Positions 48,235 through 58,731 of a stretch of DNA of 64,000 nt are shown here, piece by piece. Below the pieces are notes generated by a model, which was not told the DNA's origin, did not search any database, and worked only from the letters and a program-made list of their open reading frames with translations. The stretch's first letter is position 1; every line of letters begins with the position of its first letter. The position numbers were made by a program, and so were the translations under genes. The DNA comes from Rhizophagus irregularis (taxonomy: Eukaryota; Glomeromycota; Glomeromycetes; Glomerales; Glomeraceae): the NCBI RefSeq assembly GCF_026210795.1, contig NC_089440.1:3906001-3970000 (forward strand), in the 5' to 3' direction.

Positions 48235-49790
48235 GAGGAGTTCTTGAAAAAGGGTGCGTATCAAATATTAAAAACACGAAATTTTTTTTTTTGATGTTTA
48301 TACTTATATTTTATATTTGTTATCTGACTTCTTATCATTGGATCATATTTATTCCTTTTTTTATTTATCAGTTATAGCACTATTTTGTATTGAAACATCA
48401 GACAACAGATAAAAGCTCTCTGAATGGTGCATTACCAGTTTTCTAAATGAGTGTAAAATGGCTCAAGAGACTTTAAAAAAGGTGTGTATTTTTTTATTTG
48501 CAAAGTGGGTAACTTCCTAAGCTAAAATTAGAACAGATAACTCATTGAGTCGGGGAGTTCACAAATTTTACTTAGGAGGGTACTGGATTTATTTGTTTGG
48601 GTTGGGTAAGGGTGAGCAAAGTAGGTAATTCCTATGAAATTACCTGCTTTTTCTTTTTTATTTTATTTTATTTTTATTTTTATTTTTATTTTTTTATTCC
48701 CTTTTTTTCTTTTTTCTTTTTTCTTTTTATTTTTTTTATTTTTTTTTATTTCTTTTGTTCACTTGATAACCAACTCAAGCAAATAATATCCTACTTTGTT
48801 ATTGATAAAGTCTGCTAATTCTAAAGGAGGAATTGGCTATGTCTTCTTTACCATTAAATAAAAATTTAGCACACTATTAATAATTTTTTTTTCTTATAAT
48901 AGGTAAATGCAGAGATTTACAATCACTGGTAAAATGAAGAAATTTTCTAGAGGAATTCTTGAAAAAGAATGCATATCAAATATTAAATATGTGAAAATTT
49001 TTTTATGTTTATACTTTATATTTGTTATTTAATTTCTTATTATTGAATTGTATTCAATTATTTATTAATTACAGCATTATTTTGTATTAAAATACTGGAC
49101 AACAGATGAAAATTCTTTAAATGGAGCATTACTGATTTTTAGATAAGTGTAAATGGCTTATTAAGAGACTTTAAAAGAGGTGTATATTTTTTTATTTGCA
49201 AAGTGGGTAACTTCCTAAGCTAAAATTAGAACAGATAACTCATTTGAGTCGGGGAGTTCACAAATTTTACTTAGGAGGGTACTGGATTTATTTGTTTGGG
49301 TTGGGTAAGGGTGAGCAAAGTGGGTAATTCCTATGAAATTACCTGCTTTTTCTTTTTTATTTTATTTTATTTTTATTTTTTATTTTTATTTTTTTATTCC
49401 TTTTTTCTTTCTTTTTTTTTTATTTCTTTTGTTCACTTGATAACCAACTCAAGCAAATAATATCCTACTTTGTTATTGATAAAGTCTGCTAATTCTAAAG
49501 GAGGAATTGGCTATGTCTTCTTTACCATTAAATAAAAATTTAGCACACTATTAATAATTTTTTTTTTCTTATAATAGGTAAATGCAGAGATTTACAATTA
49601 CTGGTAAAATGAAGAAATTTTCTATTTATGTTTTTACTTTATATTTGTTATCTGATTTCTTATTATAGGATTGTATTTATTCCTTTTTTTCTTTTTTTTA
49701 TTTCTTTTTCTTGTTCACTTGATAACCAACTCAAGCAGACAACATCCTACTTTGTTATTAGTAAAGTCAGCTAATGAGCTACAATTTATT
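48235..49790. repeat. tandem duplication of a ~700 bp block (two copies plus a partial third)
   Basis: Copy 1 starts near 48235 (GAGGAGTTCTTGAAAAAG) and copy 2 near 48950 (GAGGAATTCTTGAAAAAG). A partial third follows from about 49622. The first about 255 bp of the two copies differ at many positions. From the GCAAAGTGGGTAACTTCCTA run (48500 and 49198) to the GGTAAATGCAGAGATTTACA run they are nearly identical, apart from T-run length. The T-rich 73- and 64-codon frames inside are not genes. Confidence 0.85.
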
Positions 49791-50219
49791 CTGAAAGATC
49801 TGAACATGCAGATATTTTCTTTGGTATTGAATCTCCACACTATGTCAAAAAACTGTAGATTATGATGAATAACACTCTGGCAATGAATTAATTACAAGTG
49901 ATCAGAGAGATTCAGATCATTTATATTGTGTGGAAAACATTTACAGAAATAATTCCAAGAAATTTCAATCCACAGAAACCATTTCCTTTGGATATTAAGA
50001 AAAAGTTTGATAATTTCTTAGATTTGACTCTTGGAATCATATTTAGTTCAAAGCATAAAGAATTAGGTTTTATAAAATAAAGTTTTATAATGAAAAATAT
50101 AACTAATTTTTTATTAGTAAAATTACTTTTTATATAACTTTAAATGTGAATCACAATAAAGGCATTTTTGGATATTAATAAAAAACATGTTTTTCAAAAA
50201 TTATCATAGTTTTTAATTA
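49791..50219. other. short intergenic region with a possible small ORF
   Basis: A 60-codon plus frame at 49898-50080 (with IPRNFNPQKPFPLDIKKKFD) has protein-like composition but no recognised family and no context. It may be an exon of a decayed gene. Confidence 0.25.
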
Positions 50220-51139
50220 TTATTTAACAACAATATGTACGCTTGCTATATGTTTTAACATGGCAAAAACCTGAGCAAAATGTGAACCACAATAAGGGCA
50301 TTTATCTTCAATTTCATCACAATCCTATGAAAAAAAAAATTATATGTGAATAAAAAGATAGAACATTGCAACATAAAAGCAATAGAATCAATATATACCC
50401 GTGAAACAATTTTCTCAATTATTGATATGTTTAAAGTAAAACCTGGTAAAGTGTCGCCCCCATCTAAATCTTCCCATTTACAATTATTACGAATAATTTC
50501 ATTATTATTCTTCTTATAAGTACAGATCATGCTGTTCTTTGCATCAATTAACCATCCTAGCTCTACAGACGTACCCATTGCAAAGTAATCATTTTTGAAT
50601 CTATTATCAACTTCATTAAGTATTTGATCACTTGTACTATTTACAACCTCAGCAACAAATATGGGAGTAAAAGGTCGGCCATGCAAAGTCCAAAGTTGTT
50701 TTGCATTAAGTGAGTTGTAAGTATCTGCAGATATAAAAGCAACGTGTGGTGCTCGGATTTTTTTTGGAGCAGTGGTACTAAAATTAAAAGCCCCTTGAGA
50801 TGTAGTAACAACACCATTTTGGCAGGTATCAATATTCCAGTTACCAAGTTGTCTGGCAATCTCATGTACAACAGCTTCATGAGCAATTGGAGTTTGAGGA
50901 AGAGAGATTAGCCTTCCATTTTCAAAATTAGTACGAACTTTAAGATATTTGTTAATTTGTTCAAGTTCCTCTGGAGTGTAAGTATGGGCGAGATTCAATT
51001 TGTTCAAGTCTAATGAAAGAGAGAATTAGTATTAAAAATGTTTGGTGCAAAAGTCAGAATTATTTCTTAATTGTTTCTTAATCACAAAAAATCAAAAAAT
51101 TACTTTACCAAGATTTTCAGGTTCTTTATTTTTTGACAT
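50220..51139 (-). CDS. Uma2-fold (restriction endonuclease-like) protein with C-terminal C2H2 finger (248 aa, three exons)
   Basis: Exons: 51139-51109, 51009-50399 and 50324-50220, all GT...AG, giving 249 codons with stop. Residues about 20-200 match the Uma2/DUF820 family, a PD-(D/E)xK nuclease fold. The core reads IRAPHVAFIS, then FTPIFVAEVVNSTSD, then YFAMGTSVELGWLIDAKNSM. The metal-binding Asp usual in a PDV motif is His here, and the downstream catalytic Lys is not obvious, so cleavage activity may be lost. The last exon encodes one classical C2H2 finger, CPYCGSHFAQVFAMLKHIAS followed by VH (C-x2-C-x12-H-x4-H), which could add DNA or RNA binding. Uma2 proteins are mostly bacterial and are expanded in Rhizophagus. 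The role is unknown; domesticated transposon function is one possibility. Confidence 0.85.
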
Positions 51140-51154
51140 GTTGCTTAAATTTAA

Positions 51155-51300
51155 TAAAATATTTAATATGGAAAATTGTAAAATATTTAATACGTAAATA
51201 TGGAAAACTGTAAAATATTTAATACGGAAAACTTGGAAAATATTTAATACGTAAATATGGAAAACTGTAAAATATTTAATACGGAAAACTTGGAAATCTG
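51155..51300. repeat. minisatellite upstream of the Uma2-finger gene
   Basis: Alternating AAATATTTAATACG and AAATATGGAAAACTG words form a higher unit of about 57-60 bp repeated about twice, just upstream of the start codon at 51139. The 71-codon minus frame here is the repeat read through. Confidence 0.8.
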
Positions 51301-53426
51301 TTTCCATTTATATACTTTTATTCTGACATATACTTGGTCAAAATTGCAAATTTGTAGTCATTATGATGACAAATGTTTTATATAGATCTTGTTTCATATG
51401 ATAGTTTTTTTACTATGTTTCAAATTGATATTTTATTATAATATTAGCAATAACGTTACCTATCTTAATAATAATAATAATCAAGCTGATGTTAACTTGC
51501 ATAACTGATGATTAATTTTCACGTAAAAAAAAAAAATCGAAATAGAATTATACATTTTTACACAAGTACATATTACCGAAATAGTATAAAATAATATGAT
51601 TCTCACGACAACACAATATGTAACAATTAATCACCTGGCCCACATTACAGTATAACTCCGGCCATTATGTTTATACATCACGCTATGTGTTGACAGTGAA
51701 ATGATTGTTGTCAAACCGTCTATCGGTAACACACTGAAACTTCCCTGTAATTCGTGAATATATGATACATTTATGGAAAAATCTCAGTAAGCAATTAAGG
51801 TAATTTCCATGTTTTGAGGCAATAAATTTTGTGAATATGATACATTCGTGTAATAACATGTTTACCAATCAGTTTTAAGGCCCTAAAGGTCAACATGATT
51901 GCGAGGTACTAGGCATAGGTGTTTATGCGAGACCTTAAAATTACTTCTATTCTTTTCCGACTGTTTTCTCCATGAAGCAAGGAGCGAGCTATTTACATAA
52001 GGAAGGTCATTCAAGCTTTCCAAAGTGCGAAAGGACAACAAAAGAAACATATCTCTACGTTCTTCATAAACTTTCCTTCTGACAATACTTCTGGTAGAAT
52101 ATACTCACTATACCTGGCTAGTTAAATTATTATGTTTTTTCATTGCTACTACTTTATCTTCATGTCTCGTAGAGATTAACCAAGTCTATTTTTGCAATTC
52201 TTTCTTTATTAGTGAAATCTTGTTCTATGTTCTATGTTACATCAATATCATTACATTATGGTTTCCAAATACAAACCATGTTTCATTCATTCATTTTACT
52301 ATAATTATAATTTGTTTTACTTACAAGTGATTTTTTTAATAAAAATAATATTTAAATAAACTTTAACTTAAAAAGCAATACGTCTAAGTAACAACTCATG
52401 AAAATCTTATAGTAAATAGATATTACTAAAAATTTTGTTTTAACAAGAGAAGGATAAACAAAGCAATTCTTAAATGATGTAATTGAATAATCAAGAATTA
52501 TTCTGATTAATAATAACTATCATTATTTAATATTAAGAACGCTCCCTATAGATTTACCAGTCGGGACCAGAAATAGCTAAACCGAAATTGATCATATAAT
52601 TAGAAGTTCCTGAAACAACAGTTGGAGCTTGAAAATATGATATTTTTATATTGGTTTTCTTCTTATAGTCTTTCATTACCCTAAATTCTTCAACTAATTT
52701 GCAAACTGACTTGGATAAGTTGGATTAGGCCTTTATAGATAGTCCAATCTCAATAGTTTCCTCCAAGTGCAATAAAATGATATATATTAAGTAATAGTTT
52801 CTCACTTTACAAGGGGTTAGAGAAAGATGCCAACATAAAGTTTATCATATTTCATACTATCGGAAATAGTCTCGATTGAAATCCTAGATGCAATATTATG
52901 ATCACAAAAGTATTCTTAGTTGTATTTATACTTTGTTTCAATATATTCATTTTATAAATATTTTCTAATATATTTAGTAGTGTTAAATTGTAAATAAATA
53001 AATAAATTCTTGTATAAAAAATAATCCGGAATTCGACTAATTTCGTACTAGTAGTTACAGACAAGATATTAAAACGAAGCAGAAAATCAAACTTTACAAT
53101 GAAGATAACATTTTTAGAAAGTAAAATAGGTTATTTGAAAAAAGAAGAGGATGTATATATATTTATTTTATTTTTTATTTTTAATTTCCATGTGAACAAA
53201 GTCACGATACAAATTACAGGGACGAGATTGTATATTTATTCAATTCATTTTTCTTTGATCCGATAAAGTCATGTGATTTACAATATACTATGATAAAAAA
53301 AAAATTTTTAAATTTTGCATGTTTTTTTCTAAAAATATTTTTGTAAGGAAAATAATAACAAAATATTGAGAATCAAAAAGAATTCATAAAAATGAAGTAA
53401 TATACTGTACGTATTATAAAAAAAAT
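51301..53426. other. intergenic with one possible gene fragment
   Basis: Mostly A+T-rich without readable frames. One stretch (52554-52724) could be a C-terminal coding fragment. The region from about 53150 matches DNA upstream of kinase pseudogene D and near 60240-60310 (GTCATGTGATTTACAA-like words). Confidence 0.4.
52554..52724 (-). pseudogene. possible C-terminal gene fragment, family unknown
   Basis: The minus strand reads KLVEEFRVMKDYKKKTNIK, then SYFQAPTVVSGTSNYMINFG and LAISGPDW before a stop at 52554-52556. The composition is protein-like and unlike the surrounding A+T-rich DNA. Upstream, similarity to a coding frame seems to continue in another phase (GLIQLIQ region), suggesting a frameshift. 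No family is recognised. Confidence 0.25.
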
Positions 53427-55275
53427 TTAAAAAATATCATCTTGATTGAGATCTATGTAAAAAATAATTATTAAATTGAATTAACATGATTCAGATATTT
53501 AAAAACAATTGAAATATCTTACCTAATTCACTTAATTCATAATTCAGGCGTTCAGAAACTATAATAAATAGAAATCCATTAATATAATAATTACAACAAT
53601 GTTTAATAAAGCGTATATACTGTATATACTCACTTGGATTTGCTGATGTTGACGAAATGGGTTCTATTAATAAATAAATCAGTAAATTATATAGTCCCCA
53701 TAAATAATTTTATTAATGTATTAATAAATTTACCTTGAAAAGAAGATAAATAATCAATTGAATTAACTGGTTCTGGAAGATTTTTAAAATTTAAAAGTCT
53801 GCTAGTATAAATTGCTTGTGGGTGTGTTTGAAGATTTTTAGGTTTATTTTCTTTTGTTCTGTTTTTTAATTTATTCTCTTTAATTTTTTCACATTCTTCT
53901 ATTTGAGAATATATTTCGCCAACTTCTTCGTTAAGTTCATCGAAATAGTTTCTTAATAGTTGAAATAATTCTTTAGCAGTTGGTCTATTTTCTGCTTTAG
54001 CATCCCAACATTTAATAATCAAATTTCCAATTAATTTTGGTGTATCTTCAGAAATTTTTGGTCTAAATCCTTTACATATTTTAACGGCCAAAGTACGATC
54101 ATGAGGAATATCATTAAAAGCAATTTCTTCTGACATAAGTTCGTTCATTATTATTCCAAAAGAATAAATATCTGCTGCCGTTGTATATTGATATCCACGT
54201 AAAACTTCTGGTGCCATATAAGGCATTACCCCATAAATTCCTTTTCGCTCATTATCATTTACCGATTGACACATTCCTAAATCACTAATTAATATAAGTC
54301 TTCGATGAACTAGTATATTGCCTGAATGCAAATCTTTATGAACTTTTCCAGCATCGTGAATAGCTGAAAGTCCATCTATGATCCAAAATAAATATGGAAT
54401 TTTAATCTTATATTCTACTAAATCATTCATTACATTATTTCTCAAATTTCCACTCTCATAATACTGTAAAACCATCATATAATTTTGAGTATCTGGATCT
54501 TGAGTCATTCCATAACATATGACGGTATTAACACAAGAAAAATGACCTGAAATATAATATTTAATCTAATATAGATTATTTAAGAAGAGAAACATTTTAT
54601 TAACAAATATGTATTAATAGAAATTAAAGTAATATTATTTTAATTACCTCATTCAAAAAATCATTACTCATATTAGATGAATTATCTAAACTTTTTAATG
54701 CAACTTTTACATTTAATTCTCGGACCCATTCTTGATTTTCAATATCCCAATATTCAATATTTCCTTCAGGCCAGTCAGCCGAATAAATTTTACTGAAACC
54801 TCCTCTGGTAATATAGGTAACGTTTTTAAATTTTTCAAAAGGTATCCATTCAAGACATTTAAAAGTATGTAAAGCATCAAGTTGTGATTGTTGTATTAAT
54901 TCGTCAATATTTTTATTTCCACTAGTCCAATTTTTAAAATTTTCCTTAAATCTTTTAGCATTGCAAGATTGGCACCAACACCATCCTGTACCTGGTTCAT
55001 TACATTCTCCACATACCCCGTAAACTTCTTTTCTTTTTTCTAAATCCATAATATTTATTTTTTTAAAAAAGGAATTAGTTTCATCTGATTTAATAGTTGT
55101 ATCAGTGGAAAAAATTGTAGTATGAATCTATTGAAATATAAAAAAAAAAAGTTTTTTAATAAAAATATATATTATCCATCATTATTTATGATAATAAATT
55201 TACTTGATGTATTTCATCCCATTCTTTCCATAAATTTTTAACACCAGTTTTAGAAGAATTTTCTAATGTATTCAT
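53427..55275 (-). CDS. protein kinase C copy with N-terminal CxxC module (491 aa, six exons)
   Basis: Exons on the minus strand: 55275-55204, 55127-54648, 54565-53734, 53663-53634, 53558-53523 and 53452-53427, giving 492 codons with stop. Intron positions match kinases A and B. Motifs: CGECNEPGTGWCWCQSC, TRGGFSKIYSADW, VALKSL, VHKDLHSGNIL (closer to the canonical HRDL), SDLGMC, MAPEVL and DAKAENRPTAKELFQLL. Exon 5 is 36 instead of 48 nt and exon 6 lacks two Asp codons, both in-frame. Its opposite orientation and greater divergence indicate an older duplication than the A/B pair. Confidence 0.93.
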
Positions 55276-56415
55276 TTTATATATATTTTTCTAAAAAAAA
55301 AAAAAATAACGAATATTGTTATAGCAGTTATCTTGCTTTAGCGAAAATATTTAAATTCTTGTATAAAAATAATTCAGAATTCGACTAATTTCGTACTAGT
55401 GGTTTGTTTATTCAAACAAGCAAGATATTAAAATGAAGTACTAGAAAATCAAAATTTACGATGAAGATAATTTTTAAGAAAACAAAAAGAAAATAATTAA
55501 ATTGCAATGATATTTGATTCTAATATAAAGAAAAGACTCAAAAGAGGTTTCAAAAAAAAAAAAAAGAAAAAAAAAAATAGTTAAATAATGGCGTTACGGA
55601 ATTCTTATTTTTGAATATTCCTCATTGGATGCAAATCTACCCTAATTTCATTAAATCAATGAAAGCCTTAATTTAGAATTTATGTGCTAATGTTATGAAT
55701 TAAAACTATCTCATGACTAAAGATTTCTTTTTTTGGTTCTGCAGTAAATAAGATTTGGAATTAAAAGTTTCAGAAAAAAAATCAACCGATTTTCATTCTT
55801 TTGTTAATTTCCTTTTTAATACAACAAAGAAATATTTATAAATTTCCTTTTTTAGATAAAAATTTTTCTGATAAAAAATTAAAAAACGGAATCTCAACTA
55901 ATTATTTTTACTTCATTAATATAAAGATAGATGAAAATTTAAAAAACGTTTCACATAAAAATGCAATACATGTAAATACCGAATTGAATTAGAACACTTA
56001 TTTAATCGCAAAATTTGAATGTACACTATGAATGCTTATTTACAAAATATTTAAACGTTCGTGTAATGTCATTTTCACGCTGCATGATATCATATAATCG
56101 CGTCTTTTTTTTTATTAGATATAATGTAAAACAATAGCAAATTTGTACTGTACAGTATATACTGTATACCTGCTTCGATTATAATCTTATGTCCTTATCA
56201 ACTCATCCATCATAAAATCAATTTTTAAAAAATCTCGATGTTATTATTCAGCCAAAGAATTAATCAATCACATCATTTTAAATACATTTTTGTTTTTAAC
56301 GTATTCATTCATATTTAAAACTTGATTTTTTCAATCAACTGATCGTGCGAAGTCTCAATTGATCGAATGATTTGTTGATTTTTCTTTTATTTCCATAATA
56401 AGATTAGAACATTCG
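55276..56415. other. upstream region of kinase C
   Basis: Holds the conserved kinase upstream block (55623-55690). It also has two stretches shared with other kinase flanks: TTTCACGCTGCATGATAT near 56075 (compare 42475) and CAACTGATCG near 56335 (compare 42806 and, inverted, 24800). The 63-codon plus frame at 55801-55992 is unsupported. Confidence 0.4.
55623..55690 (-). promoter_or_regulatory. conserved upstream block of kinase C
   Basis: On the minus strand: AAATTCTAAATTAAGG, then AATTAGGGTAGATTTGCATC followed by CAATG, ending about 348 bp before the start codon. Same order as at kinases A and B. Confidence 0.55.
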
Positions 56416-56439
56416 ATAATTCGTTTAACCAAAAATATT

Positions 56440-56618
56440 CGTCATAATGTACCAGTACTTAATGGTCTTAATTTAAACATTAAACCAGGTCAATTCGCTG
56501 CATTGGTTGGACCATCAGGATGTGGTAAAAGTACTACAATAGGATTAATTGAAAGGTTTTATGATGTGATAAGTGAAACAATTCAAATAGATGGGTTGAG
56601 AACATACAATGGTATCGA
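56440..56618 (+). pseudogene. ABC transporter (B-type) nucleotide-binding domain fragment
   Basis: The plus strand reads [20 protein letters not shown] followed by [20 protein letters not shown] and YDVI...IQIDG. This is the Walker A region of a P-glycoprotein/Ste6-type ABC exporter half. The Q-loop, signature motif, Walker B and all membrane helices are absent. The bases just upstream (about 56405-56438, ending TTTAACCAAAAATATT) belong to a repeat also found inverted near 61655-61690, so the fragment abuts a dispersed repeat. The frame is open to 56673 but similarity stops earlier. It cannot encode a working transporter. Confidence 0.85.
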
Positions 56619-56673
56619 TCAAATTGATAATTCTAAAAATTTTGATTCTATTTTGACGATCCTTTTTCATTAA

Positions 56674-57536
56674 AGTTTGTTTTAGGCATTTTCACAACTA
56701 TATTAACTCTGTTGACATAATTTTTACATTGGAACACTCTTGGAACTGACTCTAAAAGATAGAAATATTTTAATAATTATTTAATTATATTTATTTATGA
56801 AATTATGAGTTGTATTTTGTAACAAAAAATGTAAAATATAAATAAAGGTAATAAAGAGTACAAAATTTTATTTACTATCTATTCTAGAATATATTACTAT
56901 TTGTGTATAAAATACGAATATTAAAACATAAAGTTTGCTGGCTAATAGATGACAAATTGTTAATTGTTTCACTAAAAAATTACTTTGAGGAGTTGAATTT
57001 TGTTTTCTTCACTCCCTTTTTTAAAAATAAAAATAACATCGCGAAATTTTTTCTAAGACAAATGTTACACAAAACAATCTTTATCGATGGTCCAGGATAA
57101 GCATCTAGACGACTAGACCATGGTCCAGGAAAGGACGCTCGTTTGAATTCCTATAATGTAAATGTTAGTAAGTAAAATGTACTTACCGTTATTTAAAAAA
57201 GTTTGGTCAGTAATCATAGATTTTAGATGTAAATGTCATCTTCACTTCGAATAATTATTAAATGATTTCATTTAGAATATATTTATTATTATATTATATT
57301 TACACATTTACTAAAATATTCGGTTAAATCTGCGGAAATCGGAACCTCAAATTGTGATTTTGATCAGTTAACAATTTCCTATTATAATAATTATACGCGA
57401 CGCGTAACATACGATCAATATAATCAATATAATTATGAGTCATCTTTTATGGAAAAATTTTTATGATGTAAATATTAGTCACAATTTATAAAGTATAAAA
57501 ACTATAAAAACCCTCTATCCACTTTCACTTATTCAC
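56674..57536. other. intergenic with a possible minus-strand exon
   Basis: Minus-strand 57145-56985 is open and follows an intron-like sequence: donor GGTAAGTACA near 57187, branch-like TTACTAAC and acceptor ATTATAG at about 57146. It then reads EFKRASFPGPWSSRLDAYPG. A match to the intron end and exon start (ATTATAGGAATTCAAAC) occurs near 60612-60660. No family is recognised. The rest is A+T-rich. Confidence 0.3.
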
Positions 57537-57702
57537 TTGTCCTCTTGTTGTCTAGGACCAAGAAGAAGAAAAAAAAATAATTTTTTTACTGCTCTACGGA
57601 CGCCTCCTGCTAGACAGTATTTCGAAGGTAAACTTACGAAATTCTGTTTGTTTTTTTTTTTATTTAGCGAAACGTTTACTAACGTTTCAGCTGTAAACGT
57701 TT

Positions 57703-57822
57703 CTGCTTTCTCTTTTGTAGGTCCACGGCTTTCTGGACGTTTTATTTTTTCGTCTCTCCCCTTTCTCTTTTGTAGGTCCACAGCTTTCTGGACGTTTTAT
57801 TTTGTCGTCTCTCCCCCTTCCT
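57703..57822 (+). repeat. 59 bp tandem duplication
   Basis: Two copies of a unit containing TTTTGTAGGTCCAC, GCTTTCTGGACGTTTTATTT and TCGTCTCTCCC, differing at a few bases. The two overlapping frames here (57533-57781 minus, 57537-57887 plus) span the duplication and are not supported as genes. Confidence 0.8.
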
Positions 57823-58097
57823 CTATAGTCGATTTTTATAATTTTCCTTTTCACCGTCTGTCTAAGGAAATATTTTTTTTTTTATAAATTGCACCGCATT
57901 TCCAATCCCCACAAAACAAAAAATTAGTATGTGTCCCTGAAAACCCCAAACTAAATCAAGACTCCTATGTTAAACACCACGAGTCGACTAGCAAACAAAC
58001 CTTAGCACTCGTTGCACCCTGAAAAACTTTGATATCGGAAAAATTTTTTACGTGTAATCACGTGACTTCGAATGACGGGGAGCAACGACAGCAACGT

Positions 58098-58715
58098 GCA
58101 TTATTTCTTTTCGTCCCTCAGGAAATTATTCATTTTCATTACCCACTCTTTCATCTTTTCCAAACTCCCGATCCGCAATGTGTTTAGCGCCTCCGTTCTG
58201 ATGTGTTCCCATTTTATATACGTAGAAGCTGTTGTATTAATCTCTTCCAGTTCTATCAGCTTCTCCTTTAGACCTTCGGATGCATCATCAGTCACTTTGT
58301 TTCGTATGTGCTTTATTTTCCCGTCCACGCGATACTCCTTTATGACTTCAATGGCTTCCTTCGGCGCAATGTTATTTCATTTCAGAGGCATTTTGGTCGT
58401 GACTTCTACTTTGTTGGCTTTGTCCTCTGAATCCAAATCTGAGCTCGAGTCTCCTCCTACTCGCCATTTGCTAATCACGTCCACTATTACCTCTTGGTTA
58501 TTGAGGTTCGGTTTTGATATCTACTGGCCGCCATTTTTCTAACTTTATGTATATTTTATCTGTCTGCAGTGTAGCAATATTTACCGGAAGACTATCTAGT
58601 GGTGTCGTAGCAGGCACTTTCGCCTTCTCCCTTTCTTTCTTCGTCTTGAAATTCCGCACCTTCCATATCATCTCCGCATTACACTGCCGTTTGTCTAAGG
58701 AAATATTTAAGTAGT
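58098..58715 (-). pseudogene. decayed gene of unknown family
   Basis: Less A+T-rich than its surroundings. From 58710 the minus strand reads MIWKVRNFKTKKEREKAKV and TPLDSLPVNIATLQTDKIYI, then shifts frame near 58510 to VDVISKWRVGGDSSSDLDSE. It passes one in-frame stop near 58375 and continues APKEAIEVIKEYRVDGKIKH and LNTLRIGSLEKMKEWVMKMN to a stop at 58101. The charged, helical character suggests a transposon-encoded or DNA-binding protein, but I cannot name it. The 156-codon plus frame is its shadow. Confidence 0.45.
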
Positions 58716-58731
58716 CTTTCGGGTATTTAAT

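Noticed and set aside
57060-57150. Possible tRNA because of a GTTTGAATTCC stretch resembling a T-loop
   Set aside because: No cloverleaf can be drawn; the sequence reads better as a minus-strand exon with an adjacent intron.
58072-58542. 156-codon plus-strand ORF
   Set aside because: The minus strand over the same DNA reads as a helical, charged protein with better composition; the plus frame is its Ser/Phe-rich shadow.
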